From the NCBI RefSeq assembly GCF_032334255.1, contig NZ_JAUHMF010000002.1:372001-436000 (forward strand): 64,000 nucleotides of DNA. The letters are read 5' to 3'. Both the position numbers and the translations under genes were made by a program. Positions 52,464-62,300 of this stretch are shown in pieces (the first letter of the stretch is position 1; every line of letters begins with the position of its first letter). The notes below the pieces were generated by a model. It was not told the origin of the DNA. It did not search any database and saw only the letters and a program-made list of their open reading frames with translations. This DNA comes from Thermanaerothrix solaris (GTDB lineage: Bacteria > Chloroflexota > Anaerolineae > Anaerolineales > Anaerolineaceae).

Positions 52464-55088
52464 CTAATGCTCTGATTGATCACCCTTTCTCATCTTCAAC
52501 TCCGCCCAGCGTGCTGCCAGGCTCACCCACTCAATGCGCTGGTGAAATGCCTCTTTCATCTCCTGACACAGTGTCTCTAAGTTACTCTTAATCTCTAGTT
52601 GTTCCTCGTACATCCTTTGCAACCGCGCCAGTTGGTATTCAAAAAGCCAGTTCCAAGGTCCCCACAGGGGCTGGGGACGATGATTCTCACCCAGGTCGCG
52701 CCCGGTGCGGCGGCGCACGTCCATGGCCTCCTGGTAGCGTTCATCCAGGCGCAGCAAGGTGCGGATCAATGAGCGGCTGGCTTTTTGGCGTGCCAGCAGG
52801 TCCTCCAAGAAAGCCAGTGTGTCGTAGGCAGTCTCAAATGAGACCGTGGCACTTTTTTTCATCCCGAAGCGCTGCCAGGGCAGTACCCGCCCCAGGAAGC
52901 AAATGGCATCTTTGGTGTGGGGAGTATCGCTATTGTCGTCCCACCATTTATGCCGCTTGGCGGCTTCCTCAGCACGCCCGGCGTCCTGTGCCGCTTGCGC
53001 CAAGGGGTATTTCCCACCGATAAGCACGATCCCGGCACTGGTATGGATGCCGGGGTGTTTGGCTGCATAAGGGGTTAAATCACGCCGGATTTCGCGTCCC
53101 AGTTCCACCACCTCATCCCACGCACCAACAAAGAATAAATCGTCACCGCCAGAATAAATGGCATACAGGCGGTCACCCTGGGTCTGGTTGCGCTTGCGTG
53201 CCAGCACACCCACCCAGCCTTCAAAATACAGGCTGATGGCGAAACTCAGCGCGGCGACGCGGGAGAGGGTGGCTTTTTCCCCGAGCCCTTGAGCGAAAAG
53301 TTGCCCCAGGTTATCCACATCCATGCGCAACACACCCAGGCGCTCAATCCCAATAGCCTGCATGCTCATAAGTTCAAACGGTTTAACCGCTCCTTCTTTT
53401 AGGGATTGCCCGGTTCGTATTTGGTACTCTTTTCCGTACTTGGATACATCTTCCGCCGTCACCAGCGGTGTCACGTTGACCAGAAGGCGCCGCCCTACGG
53501 CGATCTGAGCTGCGGGCTTAAGGGTGTTCAGGCTTTTTTCGTCCAAGGCCAGGATCAGCCGCCGCCCTTTGGGCTCATGGAGCTCTTCTAGGGTTGCTTC
53601 GATGTGAACATGCGCCCCCAGGTTTTTGAGTACTGCTTTCCAAGGGCTGGATGTATTCGAGGACCTGACCCCATCGGGTGGGGTGGGGAGTTGAGGCTCA
53701 AAATCCCACACCAGATAGCGCGCTTTGCGCAGCGGATCGCCGATCTCTTCTTCAAAGGATTCACAAGCCTTGCATTTGCGCACCGCGGGATTATTTTTAT
53801 CCGGATGGACGTCCTCGTATTCGCGTCCACACACGCTGCATTGCTTTTCCTCGTTTCCGCCGCGCCCTTGGGGTTCAAACAAGCACGCTAAATCCGAGGC
53901 CGGCAACTCAACAAAGCGCTGTTTCTTGACTACTTGGAGCAACTCGCCCAGTTCCTGCCATTTGGAACTGATACGTCCAGCGAAGAAATCCCGCGCGGCC
54001 AGAGGTAGACCGGCCACCGCCAAATAGAGGTCGCCCTGGTGGTGGTTATAGAGGATGCGGCTGATGTCCAGGCGGATGCGGTTCAAATCCGCGGTATCGT
54101 TGGCACGCGCTAACAGGTAAAAATTGCCTCCACCGGCATAAATTAAGTTGGTGATGGGCAGGTCAAGGCGGCGCAGGATGTAATGCGCAGCGGCTTCGGT
54201 GAGCAGTTGCAGATAAAACGAACGCCCGCGCAAAGCACTGGTAGCGCCGCGGTCGGTGATGGTGTATATGAAGTCCTGCACACCCGAGAGATCGCCACCA
54301 ACCAACAGTGCCACCGGAGTATCACTTTCCTGAGGGGCTTGGGCGAGCGCACGCAGTTCCTCATCTGATAATGCCAGGTCATCCAGAACAGCAGCCAGCG
54401 CAGCGGTCATGCGGCTGTGGTCGTAAAGGCTGATGTCGGGCAGGCTGTGATAATAGGCTGAAGGCACGCTCCAGGTATAACGCTGCATGAGGTAGAGCAG
54501 GCTTTCCAGATACGTTTCCAGGTCACCCCCATTAGCGTGGGCTTGGCGCAGGTTTTGGGCCTGTTCGTTAAGTTCCTTCCACAGGTTCTGATAACTGCGG
54601 TCAACGTCGGTTTTAGCCCATTCTTGCCCAGGAAACCATTGTTCGTCCGTTGTTTGCTCATTCAAGTCCAGTGCGCGGAGCGGCCAGTAAAGTTTATCGA
54701 GATTATTTTGATTATCAGCGTTTACCACGCAAAAGATAGAGAGCAACTGCTTGGGCTGAGTCGCCATCTCATCATCTGGATCGGTTTTTTCGCGCTCACC
54801 TGAAGAAAGCCGATCCGCTAAGCGCACCAGGTGATCTTCACGTTTGTTGGGGCGATGGTGTTGGGCGGCCCAGTTCTTTACGGCTTCGCTATCCTGGAAA
54901 GGGGGTAGCCAGTCTCCCACTATGTCATAAGTCAATAGGGCATGGAAACGACCGTAATCTCGCTTGGCTTCATCGTCCCACGTTCTCGAGGCACCGGACT
55001 CTCCCGCACGTAGTTTCATCTTCCCCACATCGTGGAGCAGGCCGGCCAGGGCCAGTTTCAGGGCGCGTTCACGGCGTTCGTCACTCAT
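52464..55088 (-). CDS. cas10: Type III-A signature protein Cas10 (Csm1)
   Basis: The 874-residue protein has an N-terminal HD domain (LLHDVGKMKLR, His19-Asp20), two palm domains and a zinc finger (Cys417-x2-Cys420, Cys439-x2-Cys442). Its cyclase palm has GVLRMDVDNLG (587-595) and the GGDD active site at 647-650 (YSGGDDLFF). Both activities (single-strand DNase and cyclic oligoadenylate synthesis) therefore look intact. It is the large subunit of the Csm complex. The three CARF proteins in the same locus are the expected receivers of its signal. Confidence 0.95.
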   Translation of the reverse strand: MSDERRERALKLALAGLLHDVGKMKLRAGESGASRTWDDEAKRDYGRFHALLTYDIVGDWLPPFQDSEAVKNWAAQHHRPNKREDHLVRLADRLSSGEREKTDPDDEMATQPKQLLSIFCVVNADNQNNLDKLYWPLRALDLNEQTTDEQWFPGQEWAKTDVDRSYQNLWKELNEQAQNLRQAHANGGDLETYLESLLYLMQRYTWSVPSAYYHSLPDISLYDHSRMTAALAAVLDDLALSDEELRALAQAPQESDTPVALLVGGDLSGVQDFIYTITDRGATSALRGRSFYLQLLTEAAAHYILRRLDLPITNLIYAGGGNFYLLARANDTADLNRIRLDISRILYNHHQGDLYLAVAGLPLAARDFFAGRISSKWQELGELLQVVKKQRFVELPASDLACLFEPQGRGGNEEKQCSVCGREYEDVHPDKNNPAVRKCKACESFEEEIGDPLRKARYLVWDFEPQLPTPPDGVRSSNTSSPWKAVLKNLGAHVHIEATLEELHEPKGRRLILALDEKSLNTLKPAAQIAVGRRLLVNVTPLVTAEDVSKYGKEYQIRTGQSLKEGAVKPFELMSMQAIGIERLGVLRMDVDNLGQLFAQGLGEKATLSRVAALSFAISLYFEGWVGVLARKRNQTQGDRLYAIYSGGDDLFFVGAWDEVVELGREIRRDLTPYAAKHPGIHTSAGIVLIGGKYPLAQAAQDAGRAEEAAKRHKWWDDNSDTPHTKDAICFLGRVLPWQRFGMKKSATVSFETAYDTLAFLEDLLARQKASRSLIRTLLRLDERYQEAMDVRRRTGRDLGENHRPQPLWGPWNWLFEYQLARLQRMYEEQLEIKSNLETLCQEMKEAFHQRIEWVSLAARWAELKMRKGDQSEH

Positions 55089-55148
55089 GCAGCCTCCTTT
55101 CCTCGTCCCAAAATGCTGAAAGGCCCGCCGGTAAGTCCTGCACCCCGT

Positions 55149-55182
55149 GTCGCTTTCCCCCTCGCAGCGACTCCCGTACGGG
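55149..55182 (-). promoter_or_regulatory. Palindromes upstream of cas10
   Basis: The palindrome CCCGTACGGG (55173-55182) and the hairpin GTCGCT/AGCGAC (55149-55154 and 55166-55171) lie between the CARF-LuxR gene and cas10. No T-run follows, so this could be an operator for the neighbouring regulator rather than a terminator. No CRISPR-type repeats occur around it. Confidence 0.4.
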
Positions 55183-55214
55183 CGCTTTTAATGTAACAAG
55201 TCCCAACATCTTTG

Positions 55215-56096
55215 TCATGAGGGTTTTCCCGTATTTTTATCCTGCTGATATTGGAAGTACAACCCCAGTAACGCTACCAACTGCGCTCGATTCACGTCTT
55301 CCAGCCCCCAATGTACCGCCGCTTTGCTGTAAGCCGAACGCAGATGCTGCTCGACCGTGCGCTGTGAGAGATGCAAGGTCTGCGCTAGCGCTGCATCGCT
55401 CAACCCCTCGCGCACCAACCGCTCCACCACCCGCCGCTCGCCCCAGGTCAATACAGTTTCAACAAAGATCTGGGCTTCGCGGGTGCGCTTTTCTAAATCC
55501 AGCCGTTGCAGATGGGCTAATGCCTCATACGGGTCCTCAATTCCCCGCAGGTGCGTCAGCGCCGGCGAAAGCGCTTCCCGTAGCGGCACCGGGATGGGGA
55601 TCAGGTGTACCTCGTCCCCCGGCTGCGGATGCAGACGGCGACTGGCAAGGAATTCTCCTGCCGAATAAAGATGCCACAGCGCGTCTTCCTTATCAAAGAG
55701 CAATTGCGCGGTGACCAGGGCAAACACACTGAGCGTTTTACGCCCACCGGCCAGCAACAGATGCAAACGCTCGCCGTTTTGTTTTGCCCGCCATACGCTA
55801 CGATAAAGCACCCGAAACGCCCATTGAATGGCGCTGGGGGTCTCAACATCGCTCACGATGCGTCCGTTTCTATCCTGAATGGGCGTCAGGTCCAGCGTAA
55901 TACGATCACGATAGGGCGGCATGGCAAACGCCGTGCGTAAGGTTTCCACCGCCTGCTCAATGGTGGCGTTTCCCCCGGTATGAATGACCTCCACCCGGCT
56001 TACTGGCTCTTGACGATCTAACAACAGATCCAGCCCTGCGGTAACGACCTGCGGCTCCGTTCCTAGGGTGGCGATGAGAGCACACTTTGCGGGCAA
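55215..56096 (-). CDS. CARF-domain regulator with C-terminal LuxR-type HTH
   Basis: The 293-residue protein has an N-terminal CARF-like (NE0113-type) domain: CALIATLGTEPQVVTAGLDLLL with IHTGG, and the LLLAGGRKTLSVFALVTAQLL motif at ~115-140. A C-terminal LuxR/GerE helix-turn-helix (~220-275) reads LTWGERRVVERLVREGLSDAALAQTLHLSQRTVEQHL. It starts at TTG 56096 with GGGGGA upstream; an unusual start codon limits certainty. It is likely a transcription factor for the csm operon responding to cyclic oligoadenylate. Fusion of CARF to a LuxR HTH differs from the MarR-like Csa3. Confidence 0.78.
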   Translation of the reverse strand: MPAKCALIATLGTEPQVVTAGLDLLLDRQEPVSRVEVIHTGGNATIEQAVETLRTAFAMPPYRDRITLDLTPIQDRNGRIVSDVETPSAIQWAFRVLYRSVWRAKQNGERLHLLLAGGRKTLSVFALVTAQLLFDKEDALWHLYSAGEFLASRRLHPQPGDEVHLIPIPVPLREALSPALTHLRGIEDPYEALAHLQRLDLEKRTREAQIFVETVLTWGERRVVERLVREGLSDAALAQTLHLSQRTVEQHLRSAYSKAAVHWGLEDVNRAQLVALLGLYFQYQQDKNTGKPS

Positions 56097-56178
56097 GGGC
56101 GTCCCCCTGTGGATAGTAGTCGTTGTGAATGCGGCGAAGATAGCATTATTATAGCAACTTTTTGGCCTAAAGAACCTC

Positions 56179-56655
56179 TCAATCCCCTTTCAAACCGGTC
56201 TCTAACCGATCGAGATGGGGTTGAAATTCTGGCATGCCCAATTCCAGAGTAATGGTCGGCATTGTTTCCTCGCCGGCAAACACCGGCACCGAAAAGCGCC
56301 GCGCGTGAGCCACTTTGGTCAGGCGCTGATTTTTCATCACCATCACCGGCGCGTAAACCAGGTCGGGGTAAGCAATGGCCGCAGTTGAACTGCCGATGAT
56401 GATCACATCTCGCGCCTTCCACTGCCGTAACAGGAGCTCGGTTTCGGCATCCTTAAGCGGGCGGGTATAATCCACCTGAATCTCACCCACGCGGCGGCTG
56501 GTTAACACCTCAATTTCGACATTGACCACCCAACCACTGGGCGGTACGATGAACTCCCCACAATCCAGGTCAAATAAATTAAGCGGGTGGGCGGTAACGT
56601 TGAGATATTTCAGCCCATTTGGCCCGATGAAAGGTGTGATCTCAGGGTTGTTCAT
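56179..56655 (-). CDS. Hypothetical protein, phage 'NLTPH'-like family
   Basis: The 158-residue protein has KYLNVTAHPLNLFDLDCGEF near the N terminus, PPSGWVVNVEI, and a middle segment DVIIIGSSTAAIAYPDLVYAPV, followed by VPVFAGEETMPTITLEL. The order (NVTAHPLN, PPSG, a strand-loop with Ser-Ser-Thr, and a YPDLV segment) resembles a small family (NLTPH-type) found in phages and bacterial genomes. The match is from memory, and weak. It lies 82 bp upstream of the CARF-LuxR regulator on the same strand, so it may belong to the locus. Confidence 0.5.
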   Translation of the reverse strand: MNNPEITPFIGPNGLKYLNVTAHPLNLFDLDCGEFIVPPSGWVVNVEIEVLTSRRVGEIQVDYTRPLKDAETELLLRQWKARDVIIIGSSTAAIAYPDLVYAPVMVMKNQRLTKVAHARRFSVPVFAGEETMPTITLELGMPEFQPHLDRLETGLKGD

Positions 56656-56798
56656 GATGGTTGATCTCTCCCCACAGAGTTATACATTGCAGGCTGAGGT
56701 CAGTTCAACCCAACCCTAACCGAATTTTAATCCAAAACTGCGTTTTGAGCCTGCTCTGACCAATGGAAAAAGCAAAAACAGGGTAAAATCATCCTGCC

Positions 56799-59210
56799 AT
56801 GGACGAGAAATCTCTCCACATGCTGGAGTTTCCCAAGATCCTGGAACGTCTGGCGGGGTACGCCGCGTTCAGCGCCTCGGCGGAACTGGCGCATGCTCTA
56901 CGCCCCAGTACCGATTTTGACGAAGTGGCGCGGCGTCAGGCGTGCACACGCGAAGCGCGCCATCTGCTCAGCCGCCATGCCGAGATCAGCGTCGGCGGGG
57001 CGCGCGATGTCCGCCCATTGGTGACGCGCGCCGCCCGCGCCGGCGTGCTCTTGGGGCATGAACTGCTGGAAATCAAGACCACGCTAGAATCTGCGCGTGA
57101 CCTGGCGCGTTTCTTTGAACGCCGTGGGCAGGAATTTCCCCACCTGGCGGCCATTGCCGCCCGCATGGCGCCGCCCCCTGGCTTGATTGAAGCCATCTCA
57201 CGTGCCGTTTCAGAACGCGGTGAGGTGCTGGATAGCGCCTCGCCCCGCCTGGCCAGCCTGCGCAGTGAGATCAAGATCGCTCACGAACGCCTGCTGGGGC
57301 GCTTGAATGCGATCATGAACGATCCCAAGGTGGCGCCCTGGCTGCAGGAGAGCCTGATCACCTTACGCAACGACCGCTACGTCCTCCCGCTCAAGGCTGA
57401 GGGCAAGGGCCACCTGCGCGGCATCGTGCACGATCAATCGGCCTCGGGGGCGACCTTGTTCATCGAGCCGCTGGCCGTGGTGGATTTGAACAATGCCTGG
57501 CACGAGTTGCAGTTGGCGGCACGGGATGAAGAACGCCGCATCCTGGCTGCGCTTTCGGCCCAGGTAGGGGCTCAAGCCGAAGCCATTACCACGCTGGTCG
57601 AAGCCCTGGCCGAGTTTGATCTGGCCTTAATGTGCGCCAAATATGCCGATGACTTACGCGCGGCTGAACCGGTGGTGCTGCCATTCAGACCCGCATCACC
57701 GGCACATCCCGGAAGTACCCTTCGTCTTTACCAGGCGCGCCATCCGCTGATTGATCCGGCGCGCGTGGTGCCGATTGACGTGGTGTTGGATGACAAAACC
57801 TACGCCGTGGTGATCACCGGGCCCAACACCGGCGGAAAGACTGTCTCGCTAAAGACGGTAGGCCTGTTGGTGCTGATGGCACAGGCCGGCTTGCACATCC
57901 CGGCCCAATCGGGCTCCACCCTGAGCCTCTTTGCCAATGTCTTCGCGGATATCGGCGATGAACAATCCATTGAGCAATCGCTTTCGACGTTCTCGGCACA
58001 TATCACCAACATTGTGCGAATTCTGAAGCAAACCACGCCCCAGGCACTGGTGCTGTTGGACGAACTCGGTGCCGGCACCGATCCGCAGGAAGGATCGGCG
58101 TTAGCGCGGGCAATTCTGGCGCACCTGGTGGCACTGCCGGTGACCTGCCTGGTGGCCACCCATTACCCGGAACTAAAGGCCTTCGCCCACGCCACACCGG
58201 GCGTCGTCAATGCCAGCGTTGAATTTGATCTTCAAACTCTACAACCCACCTATCACCTGACGATTGGGTTGCCCGGGCGCAGTAACGCCCTGGCCATCGC
58301 CGAACGCCTGGGGTTGCCACCCTCCATTGTTGCTGCAGCGCGGGAGATGCTCAATCCCGCCGATCTGCGAGCCGAGGATCTGTTAGAAGAAATTCATCGT
58401 CAGCGCGACCTGGCTCAGCGGGCGCGCGCCGAGGCCGAGCAAGCCCGGGCCGAAGCCGAGGCACTGCGCCAGGAACTGGCGCGCCAATTGGAACGCATTG
58501 AAGAGGAACGCCAGGCTATCCTGCGCCAGGCGGCAGAGCACGCCGAGGCAGAACTGGCGGCCCTGCGCGCAGAGATTGAGCGCTTACGCCGAGAACTGGC
58601 ACGTGCCCGCCTCCCACTTGAAGCGATTAAACGGGTGGCTGAAACCGTAGAAGCCCTGGGTGAGCAGGCCGAAAAGGCGCTCAGCCCCGCTGTCGCCCCG
58701 ACCACTCCGCCTGAACGCCCGGAACTCGGCGAGCGGGTGCGCATTCGCTCGCTAGGGCTGGAAGGCACGGTGGTGGCCCAGGGCGATGAGGACGTGGAAG
58801 TACAATTGGGCAATCTGCGCTTGCGCACAGGACTCCACGATATCCAGCGTGCCGGAGTTACGGAGACTCCACCGTCACCGCCTCCGGCTACTCCGCGCCG
58901 GCGCAAGACCGCTCCCGCCTCGGCAACTCCCAGCCCAACCTTGATCGCCCCTTCGCCGGGCCTTGAACTCGACCTGCGTGGACAGCGTGCCGATGACGCT
59001 TTAACCGCGCTGGAGCGCCACCTGGAAGCCGCTTACTTGGCCGGCCTGCCCTTCGTGCGCATCATTCACGGCAAGGGTACCGGTCGCCTGCGCCAGGCCA
59101 TCCGCGAGGCGCTGGGGCAAAACCCCTATGTGGCGACCTGGGAACGCGGTCTGGAAGGCGAGGGTGGCGACGGCGTGACTATCGCCCGTCTAAAAAGCGA
59201 GGCTACTTAA
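56799..59210 (+). CDS. mutS2: MutS2 endonuclease/ATPase
   Basis: The 803-residue protein begins MLEFPKILERLAGYAAF and has MutS core domains III-IV with clamp helices. The ATPase has Walker A GPNTGGKT (341-348) and ALVLLDELGAGTDPQEG (Walker B), followed by a long coiled coil (~525-625). The C-terminal Smr nuclease domain (~725-803; LELDLRGQRADDALTALERHL and FVRIIHGKGTGRLRQAI) has the HGxG motif. Known roles are suppression of recombination and splitting of collided ribosomes. It is divergent from the NLTPH-like gene. Confidence 0.96.
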   Translation: MDEKSLHMLEFPKILERLAGYAAFSASAELAHALRPSTDFDEVARRQACTREARHLLSRHAEISVGGARDVRPLVTRAARAGVLLGHELLEIKTTLESARDLARFFERRGQEFPHLAAIAARMAPPPGLIEAISRAVSERGEVLDSASPRLASLRSEIKIAHERLLGRLNAIMNDPKVAPWLQESLITLRNDRYVLPLKAEGKGHLRGIVHDQSASGATLFIEPLAVVDLNNAWHELQLAARDEERRILAALSAQVGAQAEAITTLVEALAEFDLALMCAKYADDLRAAEPVVLPFRPASPAHPGSTLRLYQARHPLIDPARVVPIDVVLDDKTYAVVITGPNTGGKTVSLKTVGLLVLMAQAGLHIPAQSGSTLSLFANVFADIGDEQSIEQSLSTFSAHITNIVRILKQTTPQALVLLDELGAGTDPQEGSALARAILAHLVALPVTCLVATHYPELKAFAHATPGVVNASVEFDLQTLQPTYHLTIGLPGRSNALAIAERLGLPPSIVAAAREMLNPADLRAEDLLEEIHRQRDLAQRARAEAEQARAEAEALRQELARQLERIEEERQAILRQAAEHAEAELAALRAEIERLRRELARARLPLEAIKRVAETVEALGEQAEKALSPAVAPTTPPERPELGERVRIRSLGLEGTVVAQGDEDVEVQLGNLRLRTGLHDIQRAGVTETPPSPPPATPRRRKTAPASATPSPTLIAPSPGLELDLRGQRADDALTALERHLEAAYLAGLPFVRIIHGKGTGRLRQAIREALGQNPYVATWERGLEGEGGDGVTIARLKSEAT

Positions 59211-59214
59211 GCTC

Positions 59215-59257
59215 AAAGGGCTGAAAGTGCTCCGCTTGTTTTCACTTTCAGCCCTTT
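59215..59257. terminator. Bidirectional terminator between mutS2 and the regulator gene
   Basis: A perfect 15-bp stem AAAGGGCTGAAAGTG / CACTTTCAGCCCTTT with a 13-nt loop is followed by TT (with an internal T5) on the plus strand. The A-rich left arm gives a T-run on the minus strand as well. It lies 4 bp after the mutS2 stop and about 97 bp from the convergent regulator stop. Confidence 0.9.
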
Positions 59258-59353
59258 TTGCAGAGGGTCCCTTGTACCTCTGCCCGGTTGGCAACGCGCT
59301 TGTTTGACTAGAGTATACAATCCGGGCGTTGCCAAAACGTGGACAAAAGAGCC

Positions 59354-62300
59354 TTAAAGGGCAGGATTTAGCCACTGCTGGAGGCGCTGTTCGAAACGCT
59401 CACGCAGATGATCGGCGGCCAAGTTGTGAAGCAATTGGTGGCGGAGCGTTGTGAGGCGCTGCTGGAAAGTGTTTTTGATCTCACTCTCCTCAATGGCTTG
59501 CAGTGCCAGTCCCAGCCCCAGGGCTTCAAATAACAGGGATTGGTACGCCTGAGCCTGTTCGATGAGCAAGCGCGCATGGCGGAACAACAGATCTCGCGCC
59601 TGTTGGCGATGGGCAATGTAGGCCTGTAATGCGTGATAGCGGAGCAACAGGTACCCCATTTTGCGTTGGGCGGCTTCGTCTGCGGCCTGGTGGGCGATGC
59701 GCTGGGCCTCTTCCAGGTTGCCCAGGGTATAGTGGGCTTCGGCCAGGGCCATCTCCGCCGCCAGGGCAACGTGGGTCACTTCGGCGGTGCGGGTCAGTTC
59801 AATGGCGCGGCGAAGGAAATTCAACCCGCCCTGGGATTGACCGCTGAGCACCAGCGCCCAACCCAAGCGGTAAAGTGCCTCGGTGGAGGAATGCAGGTCC
59901 TGGGCAACTTCCAGGCCGGCGCGGAACTCGGCCAGTGCGGCAGCGTAATCCCCCAACGCCAGCCACAGGTCACCCTGGGTGACGTACACTTCGGAAAGCA
60001 CCGGATTGCGCTTGTTGAGTGCGGCGACTTGCGTCCGGGCCAGTTCCAAGGCTTCCCAAGCCGTCTGAATCAACCCCAACTTTAAACAGACCTGTGCGCG
60101 GCAGAGCCATAACCGCGCCGCCAGAGCTGCATTGTCCCACCGTGCGGCTTCTTGCAGACCTTGGTGGCAGGTTTCCAGCGCTGCTGTGAAGTCACCCATT
60201 TCTTGTTGCGCCAGCGCTAACGCCAGAAGGGCCCGACCACGATATCCCAGGGCGTAAAGGGCGCGGCTTTGTGCCAGTGCCTGTTCCGCGAACAGGCGGG
60301 TGCGCTCCGGCCAGCCCAGGATGTAATAGGTCTTGGCCAGTTGATACCGGGCATTCCCCAGTGCCCGTTGCCCGTTCAGAGTTTCTGCCGCCTGTCCCAT
60401 TTCCAGCACGCGTTGGTAGAGCAACACGGCATCATAAAACCGCTGAAGCAAGAGCAACGATGCCGCTTTGCGATTAAGCGCTTCCATTTGCTCTTCGAGG
60501 TGGCCGCTCTTCTCGAGGTAGGGCAGCGCCTGTTCAAGGAAATTTAGGGCCTGACGGGCCTGCATGCGCGCTGTGGCAACCCGTCCCAGGCCGCTCAGTC
60601 CGCTTCCAATCATCAGCGCATTGTAGCGTTGTTCACCGTGGCGCAATAAGGCGGTATAACAGCGCTCGCTGGTCTCCAGGTCATAACGGTTAAACGCCAA
60701 TTCAGCCCAGCCGGTGTATAACCGGTGGATCAATTCTATGCTCAACGGGCGTTCCAGGCGTAGTAATAGTTCTTCTGCGCGCTGAAAGGCGCTTTCAGCC
60801 GCTTGCGGTTGGGCATCAAGGGCGGCCTGATAAGCCGCTTCGACCCAGTAATGGGCAGCCAGAGATTCCTCGCCACCGGCTTCAAAGTGTGTGGCAATTT
60901 GTGCGGCTGCGCTTTGAGCCTCACCACCGGCTTCCAATGCCCGCGCTGCCCGCAAATGCAAGAATTGCAAGCGGGCTTCACTTGATTCCAGGAGCAGGAC
61001 CTCACGAATCAGGGGGTGTTGGAACGTATAACCCCCACGGACCTGGTCACAAGGGCGTACGAGGTAAGCCCGTTCCATCTCTTCCACCGCTTCCACCACC
61101 GCCTCAGCCGGTTCCTGCAACATAGCCTCGAGAATATCCAAACGGAAGGTTTCGCCCAGGACGGCTGCCGCCAGCAGGATTTGGCGCGTCTGAGGGCGAA
61201 GCAGGTGTAGTCGTTCGTTGGCCAACGCCCGCACGCTTTGGGCGACCGGGAAGGTAGTGGGCAGGTGTTCCGGACTAAGGTCGGGGTTGGCTTCTAACAA
61301 AGCGCGCAAGGTCTCCAAGACAAAGAGGGGATTGCCACCTGTGGCCCGTGCCAGGGCTTCCACCCAGGTTGAGGGAGCTGACTGACCCAAAGCGTAGCGA
61401 ACAATCTGCGCAACGGCCGAAGCCGTCAGCGGATTAAGAGGGATGATCTTTAGCAGCCAGGAAACCGGCGAGGTGGTCAGGAAGGCTTGCAGGGCGGGGT
61501 TGGGTTCCTCGGGTCGCGCGGCGATGACCAAAAGATTGCCGCGGGTGAAAAAGCGTTGCGTGACCAGGTGGGTCAGGGTGTGCAATGTGGCTTCGTCGCA
61601 CCATTGGGCATCATCCAGGAATAAAAGTAGCCGCCCATGTTGGGAAAGGCGGCGTAAAACATGTTCTATGGCTGCTGAAAGATGTATTTCACGGTTTTCG
61701 ATGGGAGCGGGTGCACCCGCTGGTATATAGACGGCGAGTTCAGGCAAGAGGGGGAGCAAAATTTGCACCCAATGGGGTGGCAAGGTCTGCCATTCTTCGG
61801 TCAGCACCGCCTCACGTAGCGCCTGAACCAGAGGGTGATAGGGGGTATCTCGTTCATGAGCCAGGCCGTTCGCCAGCACCAGGCGCGGCGCAGGTTGGAG
61901 GGATTGATAGAGTTCAAACATCAGGCGGCTCTTCCCACTGCCGGCCTCACCCCAGACGATCGCAATCCCACCCTGAGACGCCATGGTGCGCAGAGTTTCC
62001 AACGCCTCATCCCGACCCACAAAGGGGACGTGGAGGGTGCGCAGGCTGAACCAGGGCGCCGGCTCCGGTGGACGGGGCTGTAAGAGGGCTTGGTGCAAGC
62101 GCTGACACAGAGCACGGTATTCCTCAGGCACCTCGGTGATGCCCTCCGCAGCGAGGTCGCGTTGCACCCGTTCACACTCTTCCTGCGCTGCTTGGTACTG
62201 GCCCAAATCGCACAACCAGCCGATCAGGTGGGCCCGTAACCGCCAGTGAGACTCATCTATTTGTAGTGCTTGGCGCGCCCAGTGGATGGCCTCATCCAAA

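Noticed and set aside
44204..56655. CRISPR repeat-spacer array
   Set aside because: I looked for regularly spaced repeats around the cas genes and found none; the only repeats are the palindromes near 55.15 kb, single copy.
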